A stretch of 64,000 nucleotides of DNA, from the NCBI GenBank assembly GCA_014655195.1, contig BNBH01000004.1, positions 272,387 through 336,386 on the forward strand, in the 5' to 3' direction. Source of the stretch: Streptomyces cellulosae (GTDB lineage: Bacteria > Actinomycetota > Actinomycetes > Streptomycetales > Streptomycetaceae). A model generated the notes under the pieces. It was not told the origin of the DNA and did not search any database. It worked only from the letters and a program-made list of their open reading frames with translations. Shown here piece after piece: positions 23,566 to 32,236 of this stretch (its first letter is position 1; every line of letters begins with the position of its first letter). Made by a program: the position numbers and the translations under genes.

Positions 23566-24696
23566 TCAGCCGGTGAGGCCGATCTCCGCGCAGTCGTCCG
23601 CGTGCGCGGGGGTGCAGATGTCCTGGACGGAGTAGACGCCGTCCGCGATCACCGTGTCCTCGATGTTCTCCCGGGTGAGCGCGACCACCGGCACGAGCAT
23701 CGCCGGGATGTCGTTCTGCGAGCGGCTGTCGATCGTGTCCCGCGCGAGCGCGTCGAACTGGATCGCCCGGTCCTGCACCTTCGCCACCGCCATGTCCGCG
23801 GCCCCCGTCGCCTCCAGCAGGAAGGACTTGTACACCGTCATGTACTGCGTGCCCGAGACGACCCGCCGCACCGCCTCCAGGTCCGCGTCCTGCCCGGTGA
23901 CGGGCGGCAGTTCGCTGAGGCCGGCGTTCTGCAGCTCCTCGATCACCGCGCCGGCCATGCCGTCGTTCGCGGAGTAGACGGCGGCGACGTTCCCCGCGCC
24001 GACCTCCTTGATGGCCTTGCGCATGTTCTCCGCCGCGACCTCGGGCAGCCACTTCTTGGTGTCGTACGACGCGGCGATGTCGACCGCCCCGCTCAGCTCG
24101 CCCAGCGCGCCCTTCTTGAACAGCGCGGTGTTCGGGTCGGCGGGCTCGCCGTTCATCATGACGACCTTCTTCTTCTGGGACTTCTCGCCGAGCGCGTTGA
24201 CCAGGGCGCGTCCCTGCACCTGGCCGACGAGTTCGTTGTCGTGCGAGACGTACGCGTCGACCGGGCCCTCGGCGAGCCGGTCGTAGGCGATGACGGGTAT
24301 GCCCGCCCGCTTGGCCAGGCGCACGTCCGGCGCGACGGCGGCCGCGTCCACCGCGTCCACGAGGATGACGTCGACCTTCCGGCCGATCATCTGCCGGAAC
24401 TGCTCGCTCTGCTTCTCCTTGCTGCCCTCGGCGTTGGCGTAGACGACCTCGCCCTGCTTGTTCGTCTGCGAGGCGATGCGCTCCTTGATGAGCGGGTAGT
24501 CGAACTTCTCGAACCGCGCCGTGTCCCGGTCGGGCAGGAGCAGGCCCACGGTGATGTCGTAGTCGGCGCGCGCGTCCGGGGTCTCGTCGTCCTCAGATCC
24601 GAGCGCACCGCAGGCGGTGAGGGAGAGGGCCGTCAGGGAAGCGGTCAGCAGCAGGGCACGACGGCGTGCGGCGGCAGCGGTGGTACGGGGCTTCAC
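23566..24696 (-). CDS. Sugar ABC transporter substrate-binding lipoprotein (XylF/periplasmic-binding type 1)
   Basis: 376 aa from GTG 24696. Lipoprotein signal: Arg-rich start, hydrophobic core, lipobox LTAC followed by GALGSEDDE. The mature protein is a type 1 periplasmic-binding fold as in xylose-binding XylF: ITVGLLLPDRDTARFE, GRKVDVILVDAVDAAAVAPD, AGIPVIAYDRLAEGPVDAYV, VYSANDGMAGAVIEEL, PPVTGQDADLEAVRRVVSGT. XylF-type proteins deliver xylose to an ATPase/permease pair, but no permease or ATPase gene lies nearby, so it is an orphan here or serves a distant transporter. It is divergent from the SCO2400-like gene. Confidence 0.9.
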   Translation of the reverse strand: MKPRTTAAAARRRALLLTASLTALSLTACGALGSEDDETPDARADYDITVGLLLPDRDTARFEKFDYPLIKERIASQTNKQGEVVYANAEGSKEKQSEQFRQMIGRKVDVILVDAVDAAAVAPDVRLAKRAGIPVIAYDRLAEGPVDAYVSHDNELVGQVQGRALVNALGEKSQKKKVVMMNGEPADPNTALFKKGALGELSGAVDIAASYDTKKWLPEVAAENMRKAIKEVGAGNVAAVYSANDGMAGAVIEELQNAGLSELPPVTGQDADLEAVRRVVSGTQYMTVYKSFLLEATGAADMAVAKVQDRAIQFDALARDTIDSRSQNDIPAMLVPVVALTRENIEDTVIADGVYSVQDICTPAHADDCAEIGLTG

Positions 24697-25004
24697 AGTG
24701 GGGGTGCCTTCCGGGCGGGGCGTGCGGCATGGGGTGGAGCTGTCCGCCCGACACGGCACGCGGTACGGCGTCGGGGCCGACGTCCGGCCGGGCCCAGAAC
24801 GTTGCTCAGCAGTGTGTCCGTTGTGCGGTGGTGCGGCACGTGCGCTCACGACCTTCTCCCCTGGCACGCCGAGAATGTGCGCAGGAGCGGCACAGAGACT
24901 GCACACAGCGCGGCATGGGCGTGGTTAGCGTGGCTGTCCCCTGCCCGGACCGGGCCGGCCGCGCCTGCGCGGACACCCGGTACGACACCTCAGGAAGACA
25001 GCGG
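24697..25004. promoter_or_regulatory. Divergent promoter region between sugar-binding protein and SCO2400-like gene
   Basis: 308 bp without a gene. It must hold the promoters of both flanking genes. I do not see a clear inverted-repeat operator or matched -35/-10 pair that I would commit to. Confidence 0.5.
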
Positions 25005-26759
25005 ATGGACTACTGCTCCACGTGTCGCCGGCATCTGAACGGCGCCCTGGTCTGCCCGGGTTGCGGCGCCTACGCTCCCGACATCGCCCCCGGCGTGGTG
25101 GGCGGCCACCGCGTCCCCGGACAGGCGGCACGCACGGCCCACGGCGCCGCCGGCGAAGGGCCCGCGGAGGGAGGGTGGTTCACCGCTCCGGCGCGGTCCG
25201 CCGAGACGACGCGGGCCAACGAGGTCGCGCGGCCCGGCGGTTCCGCACGGTCCGCGGAGACCTCACGGCCCGGCGAGACGGGACGCCACGCCGGCTCCGC
25301 ACGGCCCAACGGCCCTGCGCGGCCGGTCGATTCCGCGCGATCTGCGCGGCCCGCCGGGGCCATGGGATCCGCGGGGGCCATGGGGCCCCGCGACGGTGCA
25401 CGGTCCATCGACACCACGTGGCCGACGGACGCCGGACGACCGGGCGACGCCCCGCGGCCCGCCGACGCCGGACGACCGGGCGACGCCTCCCACCCCGCCA
25501 ACGCCCGGCCGGGTGCGATCCCGCGCCCCGCAGGCACCGCACGGTCCACCGGAGCGACGCGGACCAACGAGGCCGCACGGCACGCCGGTTCCGCGCAGCC
25601 CATCGGCGCGACGGGGCCCCTCGACATCCCTCGGTCCGCCGACACCACGTGGCCCGTCGGCGCGGGACGGCCCGGGGAAACGCCGCGTCCGGTCGGCACG
25701 GGACGGCCGCACGAGGCCTCACGCCCCGTCGGCGCCGGGCGGCCGGGCGGCGAACCGCACCCCGTCCGCGCCGGCCGGCCGGGCGACGCCCCGCACCCCG
25801 TCGGTACTGGGCGGGCGGGCGACGCCCCGCACCCCGTCGGCACGGGACAGTCGTACGAGGCCCCGCGCCCCGTAGGCACCGGACGACCGGGTGCGACCCC
25901 GCACCCCACCGGCACCGCACGTCCCGCCGAGACGACGCGGTTCCGCGACACCCCGCGCCCCGCCGACCCCGCCGCCACCCCCGCCGTCGGCATACACTCC
26001 GTCCTCCCCGCCCGCCGGGCCGAGACCGCCGTGTTCGCCGCGCCCGCGCGGCCCGACGCCGGCGCGCACCCCGAGGAGACCGGCGACCGCGCCGCCCTGC
26101 CGGCAGGCGCCGGTACCGGGCGTGCCGCGCGGCGGCGGCAGTTGGCGCGGTGGAAGAAGACGCAGCGGCGTGCCCTGGTCGCCACGGCCGTGGCGCTCGT
26201 CGGCGGCGGCATCACCCTCGCCTCGACGGACCGGGGCGGCACGGACCGTACCCAGGCCGCCACCGCGCCCGACCTGCACGGCATGGGCGGCGCCGGCGGC
26301 ACCACGGACGACACGGCCGGCACCCCGTCCGTCGCCCCGGAGCGCTCGGCGGCGCCGCCGCAGGCCGAGGGCCGCCGCAGCCCGGCGCGTCCCGAGGCCG
26401 CGCCCACCACGACCGCGCCGCCGTCCGGCACCCACACCGACGGCGCCGCCGCCACCGAGGTGCCCACCGGGGGACGTTCGGACGCGTCCGAGTCGGTCTC
26501 CCGTTCCGGCGACCGGTCCGGGACGAGCCAGGACACCGGCGGCGGAGCCCCCGGCTCCGGCGGCTCGACGACGCCCGCGCAGCCCTCCTCGCCCCCGCCC
26601 TCCTCGGACGACGGCGGCGGGAGCGGCGACACGGGCGGCGACGGCGGCTCGGGCCAGGGCGACGACGAGGCCACGCAGCCGGCGCCCGGCACCCCGCCGC
26701 CCACCGCCGATCAGCCGCGCGACCCGCGCCTCTGCCTGCTGGTGATCTGCCTCGGCTGA
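25005..26759 (+). CDS. SCO2400-like zinc-ribbon membrane protein with long low-complexity repeats
   Basis: 584 aa from ATG 25005. The N-terminus MDYCSTCRRHLNGALVCPGC contains two Cys-x2-Cys knuckles (zinc ribbon). Residues ~45-350 are degenerate 12-14-residue repeats of the type RPGDAPHPVGTG, built from Arg, Pro, Gly, Ala, Thr and His. A basic stretch (RRRQLARWKKTQRR) leads into one membrane helix (ALVATAVALVGGGITLAS, ~385-405). The outer tail is Ser/Thr/Gly/Pro-rich and ends LCLLVICLG. Topology is presumably zinc ribbon inside, tail outside. The family is actinobacterial with unknown role. The repeat zone is unstable DNA and probably varies in length between strains. Confidence 0.85.
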   Translation: MDYCSTCRRHLNGALVCPGCGAYAPDIAPGVVGGHRVPGQAARTAHGAAGEGPAEGGWFTAPARSAETTRANEVARPGGSARSAETSRPGETGRHAGSARPNGPARPVDSARSARPAGAMGSAGAMGPRDGARSIDTTWPTDAGRPGDAPRPADAGRPGDASHPANARPGAIPRPAGTARSTGATRTNEAARHAGSAQPIGATGPLDIPRSADTTWPVGAGRPGETPRPVGTGRPHEASRPVGAGRPGGEPHPVRAGRPGDAPHPVGTGRAGDAPHPVGTGQSYEAPRPVGTGRPGATPHPTGTARPAETTRFRDTPRPADPAATPAVGIHSVLPARRAETAVFAAPARPDAGAHPEETGDRAALPAGAGTGRAARRRQLARWKKTQRRALVATAVALVGGGITLASTDRGGTDRTQAATAPDLHGMGGAGGTTDDTAGTPSVAPERSAAPPQAEGRRSPARPEAAPTTTAPPSGTHTDGAAATEVPTGGRSDASESVSRSGDRSGTSQDTGGGAPGSGGSTTPAQPSSPPPSSDDGGGSGDTGGDGGSGQGDDEATQPAPGTPPPTADQPRDPRLCLLVICLG

Positions 26760-26813
26760 CCGAGCCGCCGCCCCGACCGGCGGCCGGCACGGCGGCTGCG
26801 GGACAATCGCGGC

Positions 26814-27134
26814 ATGAGCGTCGTCAAGATCAACGTACTCACCGTGCCGGAGGACCAGCGCGAGACGCTGGAGAAGCGGTTCGCCGCGCGGGCCGGGGCG
26901 GTGGAGAGCTCGGACGGCTTCGAGTGGTTCGAGCTGCTCCGCCCGGTCGAGGGCACCGACACCTATCTCGTCTACACCCGCTGGCGCAGCGAGGAGGACT
27001 TCGAGCGCTGGAGGGACGGGCGCGGCCAGGCCGCCCACGCGGGACCGCAGGGCGACAAGCCGCGTCCGGCGGCCACCGACGCCACCCTGTGGTCCTTCGA
27101 GGTGGTCCAGCAGGCGGCGCCCCGCCAGGACTGA
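26814..27134 (+). CDS. Antibiotic biosynthesis monooxygenase (ABM) family protein
   Basis: 106 aa. Ferredoxin-like ABM fold: VVKINVLTVPEDQRETLEKR, SSDGFEWFELLRPVEGTDTY, YTRWRSEEDFERWRDGRG, then a C-terminal strand LWSFEVVQQ. This pattern resembles haem-degrading or quinol monooxygenase-type members, but substrate cannot be inferred and no haem ligand is certain. It lies 54 bp downstream of the SCO2400-like gene on the same strand and may be cotranscribed. Confidence 0.85.
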   Translation: MSVVKINVLTVPEDQRETLEKRFAARAGAVESSDGFEWFELLRPVEGTDTYLVYTRWRSEEDFERWRDGRGQAAHAGPQGDKPRPAATDATLWSFEVVQQAAPRQD

Positions 27135-27144
27135 CCGGCGGACG

Positions 27145-28059
27145 TCACCTCCATACGTCCAGCACGCGCCGCGCCGCCTCCGCCACCAGCTCGTCGCTGG
27201 GGGCGGCGGCGCGGTCGGGGCGTTCCGTCAGCACCGACAGCACCAGCGGCGCACCACCGGCGTCCGGCCACAGCACGGCCACGTCGTTGCCCCGGCCCCA
27301 CTCGCCGCCGCCGGTCTTGTCGCCGACCCGCCAGCCGCGGGGCACGGCCGCCCGGATGCGGCGGTCGCCGGTGGTGTTGCGCACCAGCCAGTCGGTGAGC
27401 AGGGCGCGCCCGGCTGCGGGCAGCGCGTCGCCGAGGACCAGGGCGCGGTAGTCGGACGCGATCGCGCGGGGCGTGGTGGTGTCGCGCGGGTCGCCGGGCG
27501 GGTTGCCGTTCAGCTCGGGCTCGATGTGGTCCAGCCGGGTCACCCGGTCGCCCAGCCGGCGCGCGTACGCGGTGAGGCCGCGCGGGCCGCCGATGTCCCG
27601 CAGCAGCAGATTGCCGGCCGTGTTGTCGCTGTAGCGGACGGCCGCGTCGCACAGCTGCCGCAGCGTCATGCCCTCCCCGGTGTGCTTCTCGGTGACGGGC
27701 GAGTACGGCACCAGGTCGGCCGTGCCGTAGGGGATCCGTTCGTCCAGGCGGGCGCCGGGGCGGTGGTCCACGACCGCGGCGGCGGCGAGGGTCTTGAAGG
27801 TGGAGCAGAGCGCGAAGCGCTCGTCGGCGCGGTGGACGACGGTGGCGCCGGTGCCGGTGTCGACGGCGAACACCCCGAGCCGGGCGCCGTACTCGCGTTC
27901 CAGCGCGGCGAGGTTCCGGGGGCTGACCGGGGACGGTGTGCCACTGCCGGGTGAGGCTCCGGCGGCCGGGGCGCGGTCCGGGGCGTCGGTGGCGCAGCCC
28001 GCCACGGGGGCCAGGGCGGCGGTCAGCAGCAGGGAGCGGCGGGAGAGACGGGCGGTCAT
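27145..28059 (-). CDS. Class A beta-lactamase (Tat-type lipoprotein)
   Basis: 304 aa. The signal has an RR pair and lipobox (RLSRRSLLLTAALAPVAGCA), so probably a Tat-exported lipoprotein. All class A motifs are intact: S70-x-x-K as CSTFK, SDN130 as YSDNTAGNLLL, E166 in EPELN, and KTG234 as VGDKTGGGEWG. It should hydrolyse penicillins. It is 35 bp downstream of the penicillin-binding protein gene on the same strand, so both are probably cotranscribed. The divergent LysR/BlaB-like pair 1.75 kb away fits inducible expression, as known for the S. cacaoi bla genes. Confidence 0.95.
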   Translation of the reverse strand: MTARLSRRSLLLTAALAPVAGCATDAPDRAPAAGASPGSGTPSPVSPRNLAALEREYGARLGVFAVDTGTGATVVHRADERFALCSTFKTLAAAAVVDHRPGARLDERIPYGTADLVPYSPVTEKHTGEGMTLRQLCDAAVRYSDNTAGNLLLRDIGGPRGLTAYARRLGDRVTRLDHIEPELNGNPPGDPRDTTTPRAIASDYRALVLGDALPAAGRALLTDWLVRNTTGDRRIRAAVPRGWRVGDKTGGGEWGRGNDVAVLWPDAGGAPLVLSVLTERPDRAAAPSDELVAEAARRVLDVWR

Positions 28060-28094
28060 GACGGGACGTTTCCTTCGATCGTGGGGGGCGTGGC

Positions 28095-29723
28095 TCAGGA
28101 GCGGGGCGCGGCGGAGAGCAGGGCGTGCAGCACGGGTCCGGCCGAGCCGCTGCCGGTGACGCCCTCCTCGACGACGCAGGCCACGGCGACCCCGTCGCGG
28201 TGGGCGACCATCCAGCCGTTGTTCTCCTGCGCGTCGGAGACCTCGGCGGTGCCGGTCTTCCCTCCGATCTCACCGGCCAGCGGGGCCAGGGCGCGCGCGG
28301 TGCCCTCGGTGACCGTGGCGCGCAGCAGCGTGCGCAGCTGATCCACGACGCGGGGCGGCAGCGGCTCGGTCCTGGTGGTGTCCTCCGTGCCGGCGACGAG
28401 GACGGGCTGGTGGAAGCGGCCGGAGACGGCCGTCGCGGTAACCGACGCCATGATCAGCGGGTTGGCCTGCACCCGGCCCTGCCCGATCATCGACGCGGCC
28501 TTCTCCGTCGCGTCGCGCGGCTCGGGCACGGACCCGTCGTACGAGGGGACGCCCACGTGCCAGGTCTGGCCGACCCCGAAGTACCGCTTCGCGACCTCCC
28601 CGAGCTCGCCGTCGCCGAGCCGGCTCCGCAGGCCGATGAAGGCGGTGTTGCAGGACTCGGTGAACGCCTTGCGGAAGGTGGCGCCCGGGTGGGCGGACGT
28701 CTCCACGTTCTGGAACCGCTTCCCGACGGTGAGGTAGCGGGGGCAGTCCACGACGTCGTCCGGGGCGACCGCGTCCTTCAGCAGCAGGGCGCTGCTGGTG
28801 ACGATCTTCCAGGTGGAGCCGGGGGCGTAGGTGCCGGAGACGGCGCGGTTGAAGCCGTCCGCCGGGGAGTTGGCCACGGCGAGGATCTGACCGTCGTCCA
28901 CGCGCAGGGCGACCAGCGCCGCGTTCTTCCCGCCGGCCTTCTCCAGGGCCTGCTCGGCGGCCGCCTGCCAGCGGGCGTCGAGGGTGGTGCGCAGGGGCCC
29001 CTCGTCCTTCGGCGTGGCGGAGCCGAAGGTCGCCTCGGTGCGGCGGACCTCCCCGGTGACGCGGTCGACGAGGAGCACCGCCCCGCGCGGGCCTCCGCCG
29101 GGCGTGGAGCCGGCGAGCTGGGTGAGGACCGGCCCGAGGGAGGGATGGGCGGCCGCCGACAGGGTGCGGCCGGCGCGGTCGTTCGCGCGGACCGGCTCGG
29201 CCTCCTCCCGCTCCAGGCGGAACTTCTCCGTCCCGCTGAGCCGGGGGTGCACCAGCGACAGCCGCCAGTCCACCTTCCACTCGCCGCCCCGCTCCCGCAG
29301 CGGCAGTTCGGCGGTGTACGTCCAGGTGCCGAGGCCGGTGACGGGCATCCGCGCGGTGTACGGCACGGTGACGGCGTGCCCGCCGGACTCCTCGTCCTCC
29401 ACGGGCTCCCCTGCCGTGAGCACGGGTTTCTCGATGTCGAGCCCGGAGGTGAAGCTGCTCAGCACCTCCTGGGCCCGGTCGGGCCCGGTGGTGCGGGCGG
29501 CGGCGTCCGGGAGGCGTCCGGCGGCCCAGTCGGCGAGGAACGCGCGGGCCTCGGCCACCGCCTCCGGGTCGGGTCCTGACTCGTCCGCGAAGGGGCCGAG
29601 CCCGGCGGCCCAGGCGCCGCCGACCGCGACCGCGGCGACCGCCGAGACGGCGACGAGCGCCTTGACCGCCGTGCGAGGACGACGGCGGGGACGGACAGGG
29701 GGGAAGTCGGGAAACGTGTTCAT
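28095..29723 (-). CDS. Penicillin-binding transpeptidase with NTF2-like N-terminal domain
   Basis: 542 aa. A short cytoplasmic Arg-rich stretch, one membrane helix (~residues 21-42), an MecA_N/NTF2-like domain (~55-155), a dimerisation region, and the transpeptidase domain (~245-540). Active-site motifs are SxxK in PGSTWKIV, SxN in TESCNTAFIGL and KTG in GGKTGTAEV. This is the class B (transpeptidase-only) layout shared with low-affinity PBPs such as PBP2a. Paired with a beta-lactamase and a bla-type regulator, it may be a resistance or inducible PBP (inference). Confidence 0.92.
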   Translation of the reverse strand: MNTFPDFPPVRPRRRPRTAVKALVAVSAVAAVAVGGAWAAGLGPFADESGPDPEAVAEARAFLADWAAGRLPDAAARTTGPDRAQEVLSSFTSGLDIEKPVLTAGEPVEDEESGGHAVTVPYTARMPVTGLGTWTYTAELPLRERGGEWKVDWRLSLVHPRLSGTEKFRLEREEAEPVRANDRAGRTLSAAAHPSLGPVLTQLAGSTPGGGPRGAVLLVDRVTGEVRRTEATFGSATPKDEGPLRTTLDARWQAAAEQALEKAGGKNAALVALRVDDGQILAVANSPADGFNRAVSGTYAPGSTWKIVTSSALLLKDAVAPDDVVDCPRYLTVGKRFQNVETSAHPGATFRKAFTESCNTAFIGLRSRLGDGELGEVAKRYFGVGQTWHVGVPSYDGSVPEPRDATEKAASMIGQGRVQANPLIMASVTATAVSGRFHQPVLVAGTEDTTRTEPLPPRVVDQLRTLLRATVTEGTARALAPLAGEIGGKTGTAEVSDAQENNGWMVAHRDGVAVACVVEEGVTGSGSAGPVLHALLSAAPRS

Positions 29724-29766
29724 GCCCCGACCACAGCAGCGTCAGGGGCCGTCCGTCCAAGTCCGC

Positions 29767-29785
29767 TATCAATCATGGACTGATA
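29767..29785. promoter_or_regulatory. Candidate LysR operator in the PBP/lysR divergent region
   Basis: TATCA-N9-TGATA, a perfect 5-bp inverted repeat inside an unusually AT-rich stretch (ATAAATACTCGATATGATTA follows). It sits between the divergent starts at 29723 and 29809, where LysR regulators normally bind. It does not fit the exact T-N11-A spacing, so the true site may be offset. Confidence 0.55.
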
Positions 29786-29808
29786 AATACTCGATATGAT
29801 TACTGGTC

Positions 29809-30774
29809 GTGGACCTGGTGCGGCACTTGGAGTGCTTCGTGGCTGTTGCCGAAGAGTCACACTTCGGCCGCGCCGCCGCCCGTCTCGGCATGGCCCAGCC
29901 CCCTCTCTCGCAGCGCGTGCAGCGGCTCGAACGGGAGCTGGGCGTGCGGCTGTTCGAGCGCACCAGCCGTCAGGTGCGGATCACGGAGGCCGGGACGCTG
30001 CTGCTGGCGGAGGCGCGGGAGGTGCTGTCCCGCACGGAGTCGTTCCTCGCCGCCGCCCGCCGGGTGCGCGACGGCGAGACGGGACTGCTGCGCGCCGCAC
30101 TGCCCCCTGACCTCTCCGGCGAGACCGTGGCCGCCCTGCTCGCGGACTTCGGCGACCGTCACGCGGGACTGGAGCTGGAGCTGCACGAGCTGTCCACGGC
30201 CCAGCAGCTCGACCGGCTCGCGGCGCACGACCTGGACGTGGGCGTCGTCCACCACCCGTGCGACGTGACAGGTCTGGAGCTGGGCCCGGTGCTGCGCAGG
30301 GAGCTGGGCGTGCTGCTGCCCGCCGCCACGGCGGCCGGCCTGGACGAGGTCCCGCTGCCCGCGCTGTCCGGCCGCGACCTGATCCTCTTCCCCCGCACGG
30401 CCGCCCCCGCCCTCTACGACGAGCTGCTGACCACCTGCGCCCGCGGCGGCTTCACCCCCGCCGCCGTACGTCACGGCCAGGGCGCCAGTTTCGTCCAGGG
30501 CCTGGTGCTGTCCTCGGGGGCGGTGGCGCTGTGCCCGCGTGACGCGGCCCCGTCGGGGCAGGGGAACGGGGAGGCGGACGTCGTGTGGCGGCCGCTGACC
30601 GGCGGGGCGCCCGCGCTGCGGCACTCCGCGGCCTGGCCGAAGGGGCGTGGTGACGCCGCCGTGCAGGCGTTCGCGGAGGCGGCCACGCACGCCCTGCGCA
30701 CCGCCGCCGGCGCGGTCCCCGACGTGCCGGCCCGTCCCCTGCATCTGCGACCGGCATCGGAGTACTGGCTGTGA
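29809..30774 (+). CDS. LysR-family regulator (BlaA-like)
   Basis: 321 aa from GTG 29809. N-terminal winged HTH (residues 1-62): HLECFVAVAEESHFGRAAAR, LGMAQPPLSQRVQRLERELG, VRLFERTSR. The rest is a periplasmic-binding-type effector domain (LLPAATAAGLDEV, GASFVQGLVLSSGAVALCP). It is divergent from the PBP-beta-lactamase operon and overlaps the next gene by GTGA. In S. cacaoi, BlaA is a LysR activator of the beta-lactamase gene encoded next to BlaB; the same layout is seen here. Confidence 0.9.
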   Translation: MDLVRHLECFVAVAEESHFGRAAARLGMAQPPLSQRVQRLERELGVRLFERTSRQVRITEAGTLLLAEAREVLSRTESFLAAARRVRDGETGLLRAALPPDLSGETVAALLADFGDRHAGLELELHELSTAQQLDRLAAHDLDVGVVHHPCDVTGLELGPVLRRELGVLLPAATAAGLDEVPLPALSGRDLILFPRTAAPALYDELLTTCARGGFTPAAVRHGQGASFVQGLVLSSGAVALCPRDAAPSGQGNGEADVVWRPLTGGAPALRHSAAWPKGRGDAAVQAFAEAATHALRTAAGAVPDVPARPLHLRPASEYWL

Positions 30775-31661
30775 CGGACGCCGTCGCCCGCATCCACGCG
30801 GCCCTCGCCGACGCCGGGGTCACCGGCTGGCTGCACGCCTTCGACATCGACTCCGGCGAGCAGCTCGACGCCGGGGCCGACCAGCCGGTGTGCACGGCGA
30901 GTGTCCACAAGCTGTGTCTGCTGGTCGCGCTGCACGAGCAGGCGGCGCGGGGCGCGCTGGACCTGGCCGAGCAGGTGGAGTGCGGGCCGGAGGAACGGAC
31001 GGCGGGGCCGACGGGGGTGGCGGCGATGCTGGACGCGGCCCGGATGTCCCTGCGTGACCTCGCCTATCTGATGATGGCGGTCAGCGACAACGCGGCCGCC
31101 GATCTGCTGCTGCGCCGGGTGGGTCTGGACGCGGTGAACGCGACGACGGCCCGGCTGGGCCTCACGCGGACGCGGGCCGTGCACTCCTTCGGCGAGATGC
31201 TCGCCACCGTGAAGGAGGACGCCGGGCCCGAGGGCGCGCGGGCGCTGGCCGATCCACGGGTGGTGAGCCGGCTGCGGGCGCTGGACCCGGAGCGCACCAA
31301 CCGCAGCACCCCGCGGGACATGACCCGGCTGTTGGGCGCGGTGTGGCGGGACGAGGCGTGCACCCCGGAGCATGGCGCGGCCATACGGCGGATCATGGGG
31401 CTTCAGGTGTGGCCGCACCGTCTGGCCTCGGGTTTTCCTTTCGACGACGTGCACGTCGCCGGGAAAACCGGCAGTCTGCCGACCCTGCGCAACGAGGTGG
31501 GCGTGGTCGAGTATCCCGACGGGGGCCGTTACGCGGTCGCCGTCTTCACCCGGACCGCGCACACGGCGGCGACCCTTCCGGCGGCCGACGCGGTGATCGG
31601 CACGGCGGCGCGGATCGCGGTGGACGCGCTGCGGGCGAGGGCGTTCCGCTCGTCCCGCTGA
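30771..31661 (+). CDS. Cytoplasmic beta-lactamase-fold serine hydrolase (BlaB-like)
   Basis: 296 aa from GTG 30771, coupled to the LysR gene by a 4-bp overlap. Class A penicillin-recognising fold with SxxK in TASVHKLCLL, SDN in AVSDNAAADLLL and KTG in VAGKTGSLPTL. There is no signal peptide or membrane segment, so it stays in the cytoplasm, and the Glu166 omega-loop motif of true class A enzymes is not evident. BlaB of S. cacaoi, a cytoplasmic protein of this fold, is needed for beta-lactamase induction. The same role as intracellular sensor or partner of the LysR protein is inferred. Confidence 0.88.
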   Translation: MTDAVARIHAALADAGVTGWLHAFDIDSGEQLDAGADQPVCTASVHKLCLLVALHEQAARGALDLAEQVECGPEERTAGPTGVAAMLDAARMSLRDLAYLMMAVSDNAAADLLLRRVGLDAVNATTARLGLTRTRAVHSFGEMLATVKEDAGPEGARALADPRVVSRLRALDPERTNRSTPRDMTRLLGAVWRDEACTPEHGAAIRRIMGLQVWPHRLASGFPFDDVHVAGKTGSLPTLRNEVGVVEYPDGGRYAVAVFTRTAHTAATLPAADAVIGTAARIAVDALRARAFRSSR

Positions 31662-31730
31662 TCGTGACGGCGATCGTCACGCGGGAAGCGGCGGAAAACG
31701 TACGGAAAAGATGTCCGTGAACAAACGAAA

Positions 31731-31765
31731 AGCGGGTGCCCGCACGTAACGTGCGAGCACCCGCT
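31731..31765 (-). terminator. Intrinsic terminator of the cold-shock gene
   Basis: AGCGGGTGCCCGCACG (31731-31746) pairs with 31750-31765 (15 of 16 positions) around a 3-base loop. Read leftwards the stem is followed by TTTTCGTTTGTTC, a good U-tract, so it ends the cold-shock transcript. Confidence 0.88.
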
Positions 31766-31794
31766 CATCCAAACCTGCGTGCAGGTCAGGAAGG

Positions 31795-31998
31795 TCAGGC
31801 AGGAACGATGTTCTCCGCCTGCGGGCCCTTCTGGCCCTGGGTGACGTCGAAGGTCACCTTCTGGCCTTCCTGGAGCTCGCGGTAGCCCGAGGTGGCGATG
31901 TTCGAGTAGTGGGCGAACACGTCAGCGCCGCCGCCGTCCTGCTCGATGAAGCCGAAGCCCTTTTCCGAGTTGAACCACTTGACCGTACCGGTGGCCAT
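31795..31998 (-). CDS. Cold-shock domain protein (CspA family)
   Basis: 67 aa from ATG 31998 (AGGAG upstream; an upstream in-frame ATG would add 11 atypical residues). RNA-binding motifs RNP1 KGFGFIEQ and RNP2 DVFAHYSNI are intact: [18 protein letters not shown], then [12 protein letters not shown]. Such proteins bind single-stranded RNA/DNA and act as RNA chaperones or antiterminators. It has a long AT-rich leader, as known for cold-shock genes, and follows a MerR-type gene on the same strand. Confidence 0.96.
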   Translation of the reverse strand: MATGTVKWFNSEKGFGFIEQDGGGADVFAHYSNIATSGYRELQEGQKVTFDVTQGQKGPQAENIVPA

Positions 31999-32236
31999 AA
32001 TTTTTCTCCTGAGACAGTGCGGGAATCGCACTTCACGAATCCCTACATCGTCGCGATGATCACCTGCCCGGAGAACCGGTTCAAACTGGCAACCACAACT
32101 GCAACTGACGTCAGCCTAGCACGGAAAATGTTCTCGGCAAGCGAGGAAAATCACTGGAATAAACCCGGACGGCATGTTTAGCGAAAGGAATTTTGCGCGG
32201 GCGCGACGGAAATTCTGCGCCGGCCGGGACAGATTT
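31999..32236 (-). promoter_or_regulatory. AT-rich leader/promoter region of the cold-shock gene
   Basis: No gene in these 238 bp. Much of it (around 32035-32235) is visibly less GC-rich than the surroundings (GGAAAATGTTCTCGGCAAGC, GGAATTTTGCGC, GGAAATTCTGCG). A long structured 5' leader is typical of cold-shock mRNAs and would fit here; promoter and transcription start are not resolved. Confidence 0.6.

Noticed and set aside
29761..29810. Classical LysR T-N11-A box
   Set aside because: The visible inverted repeat TATCA-N9-TGATA does not place T and A at the N11 distance; recorded only as a candidate operator.
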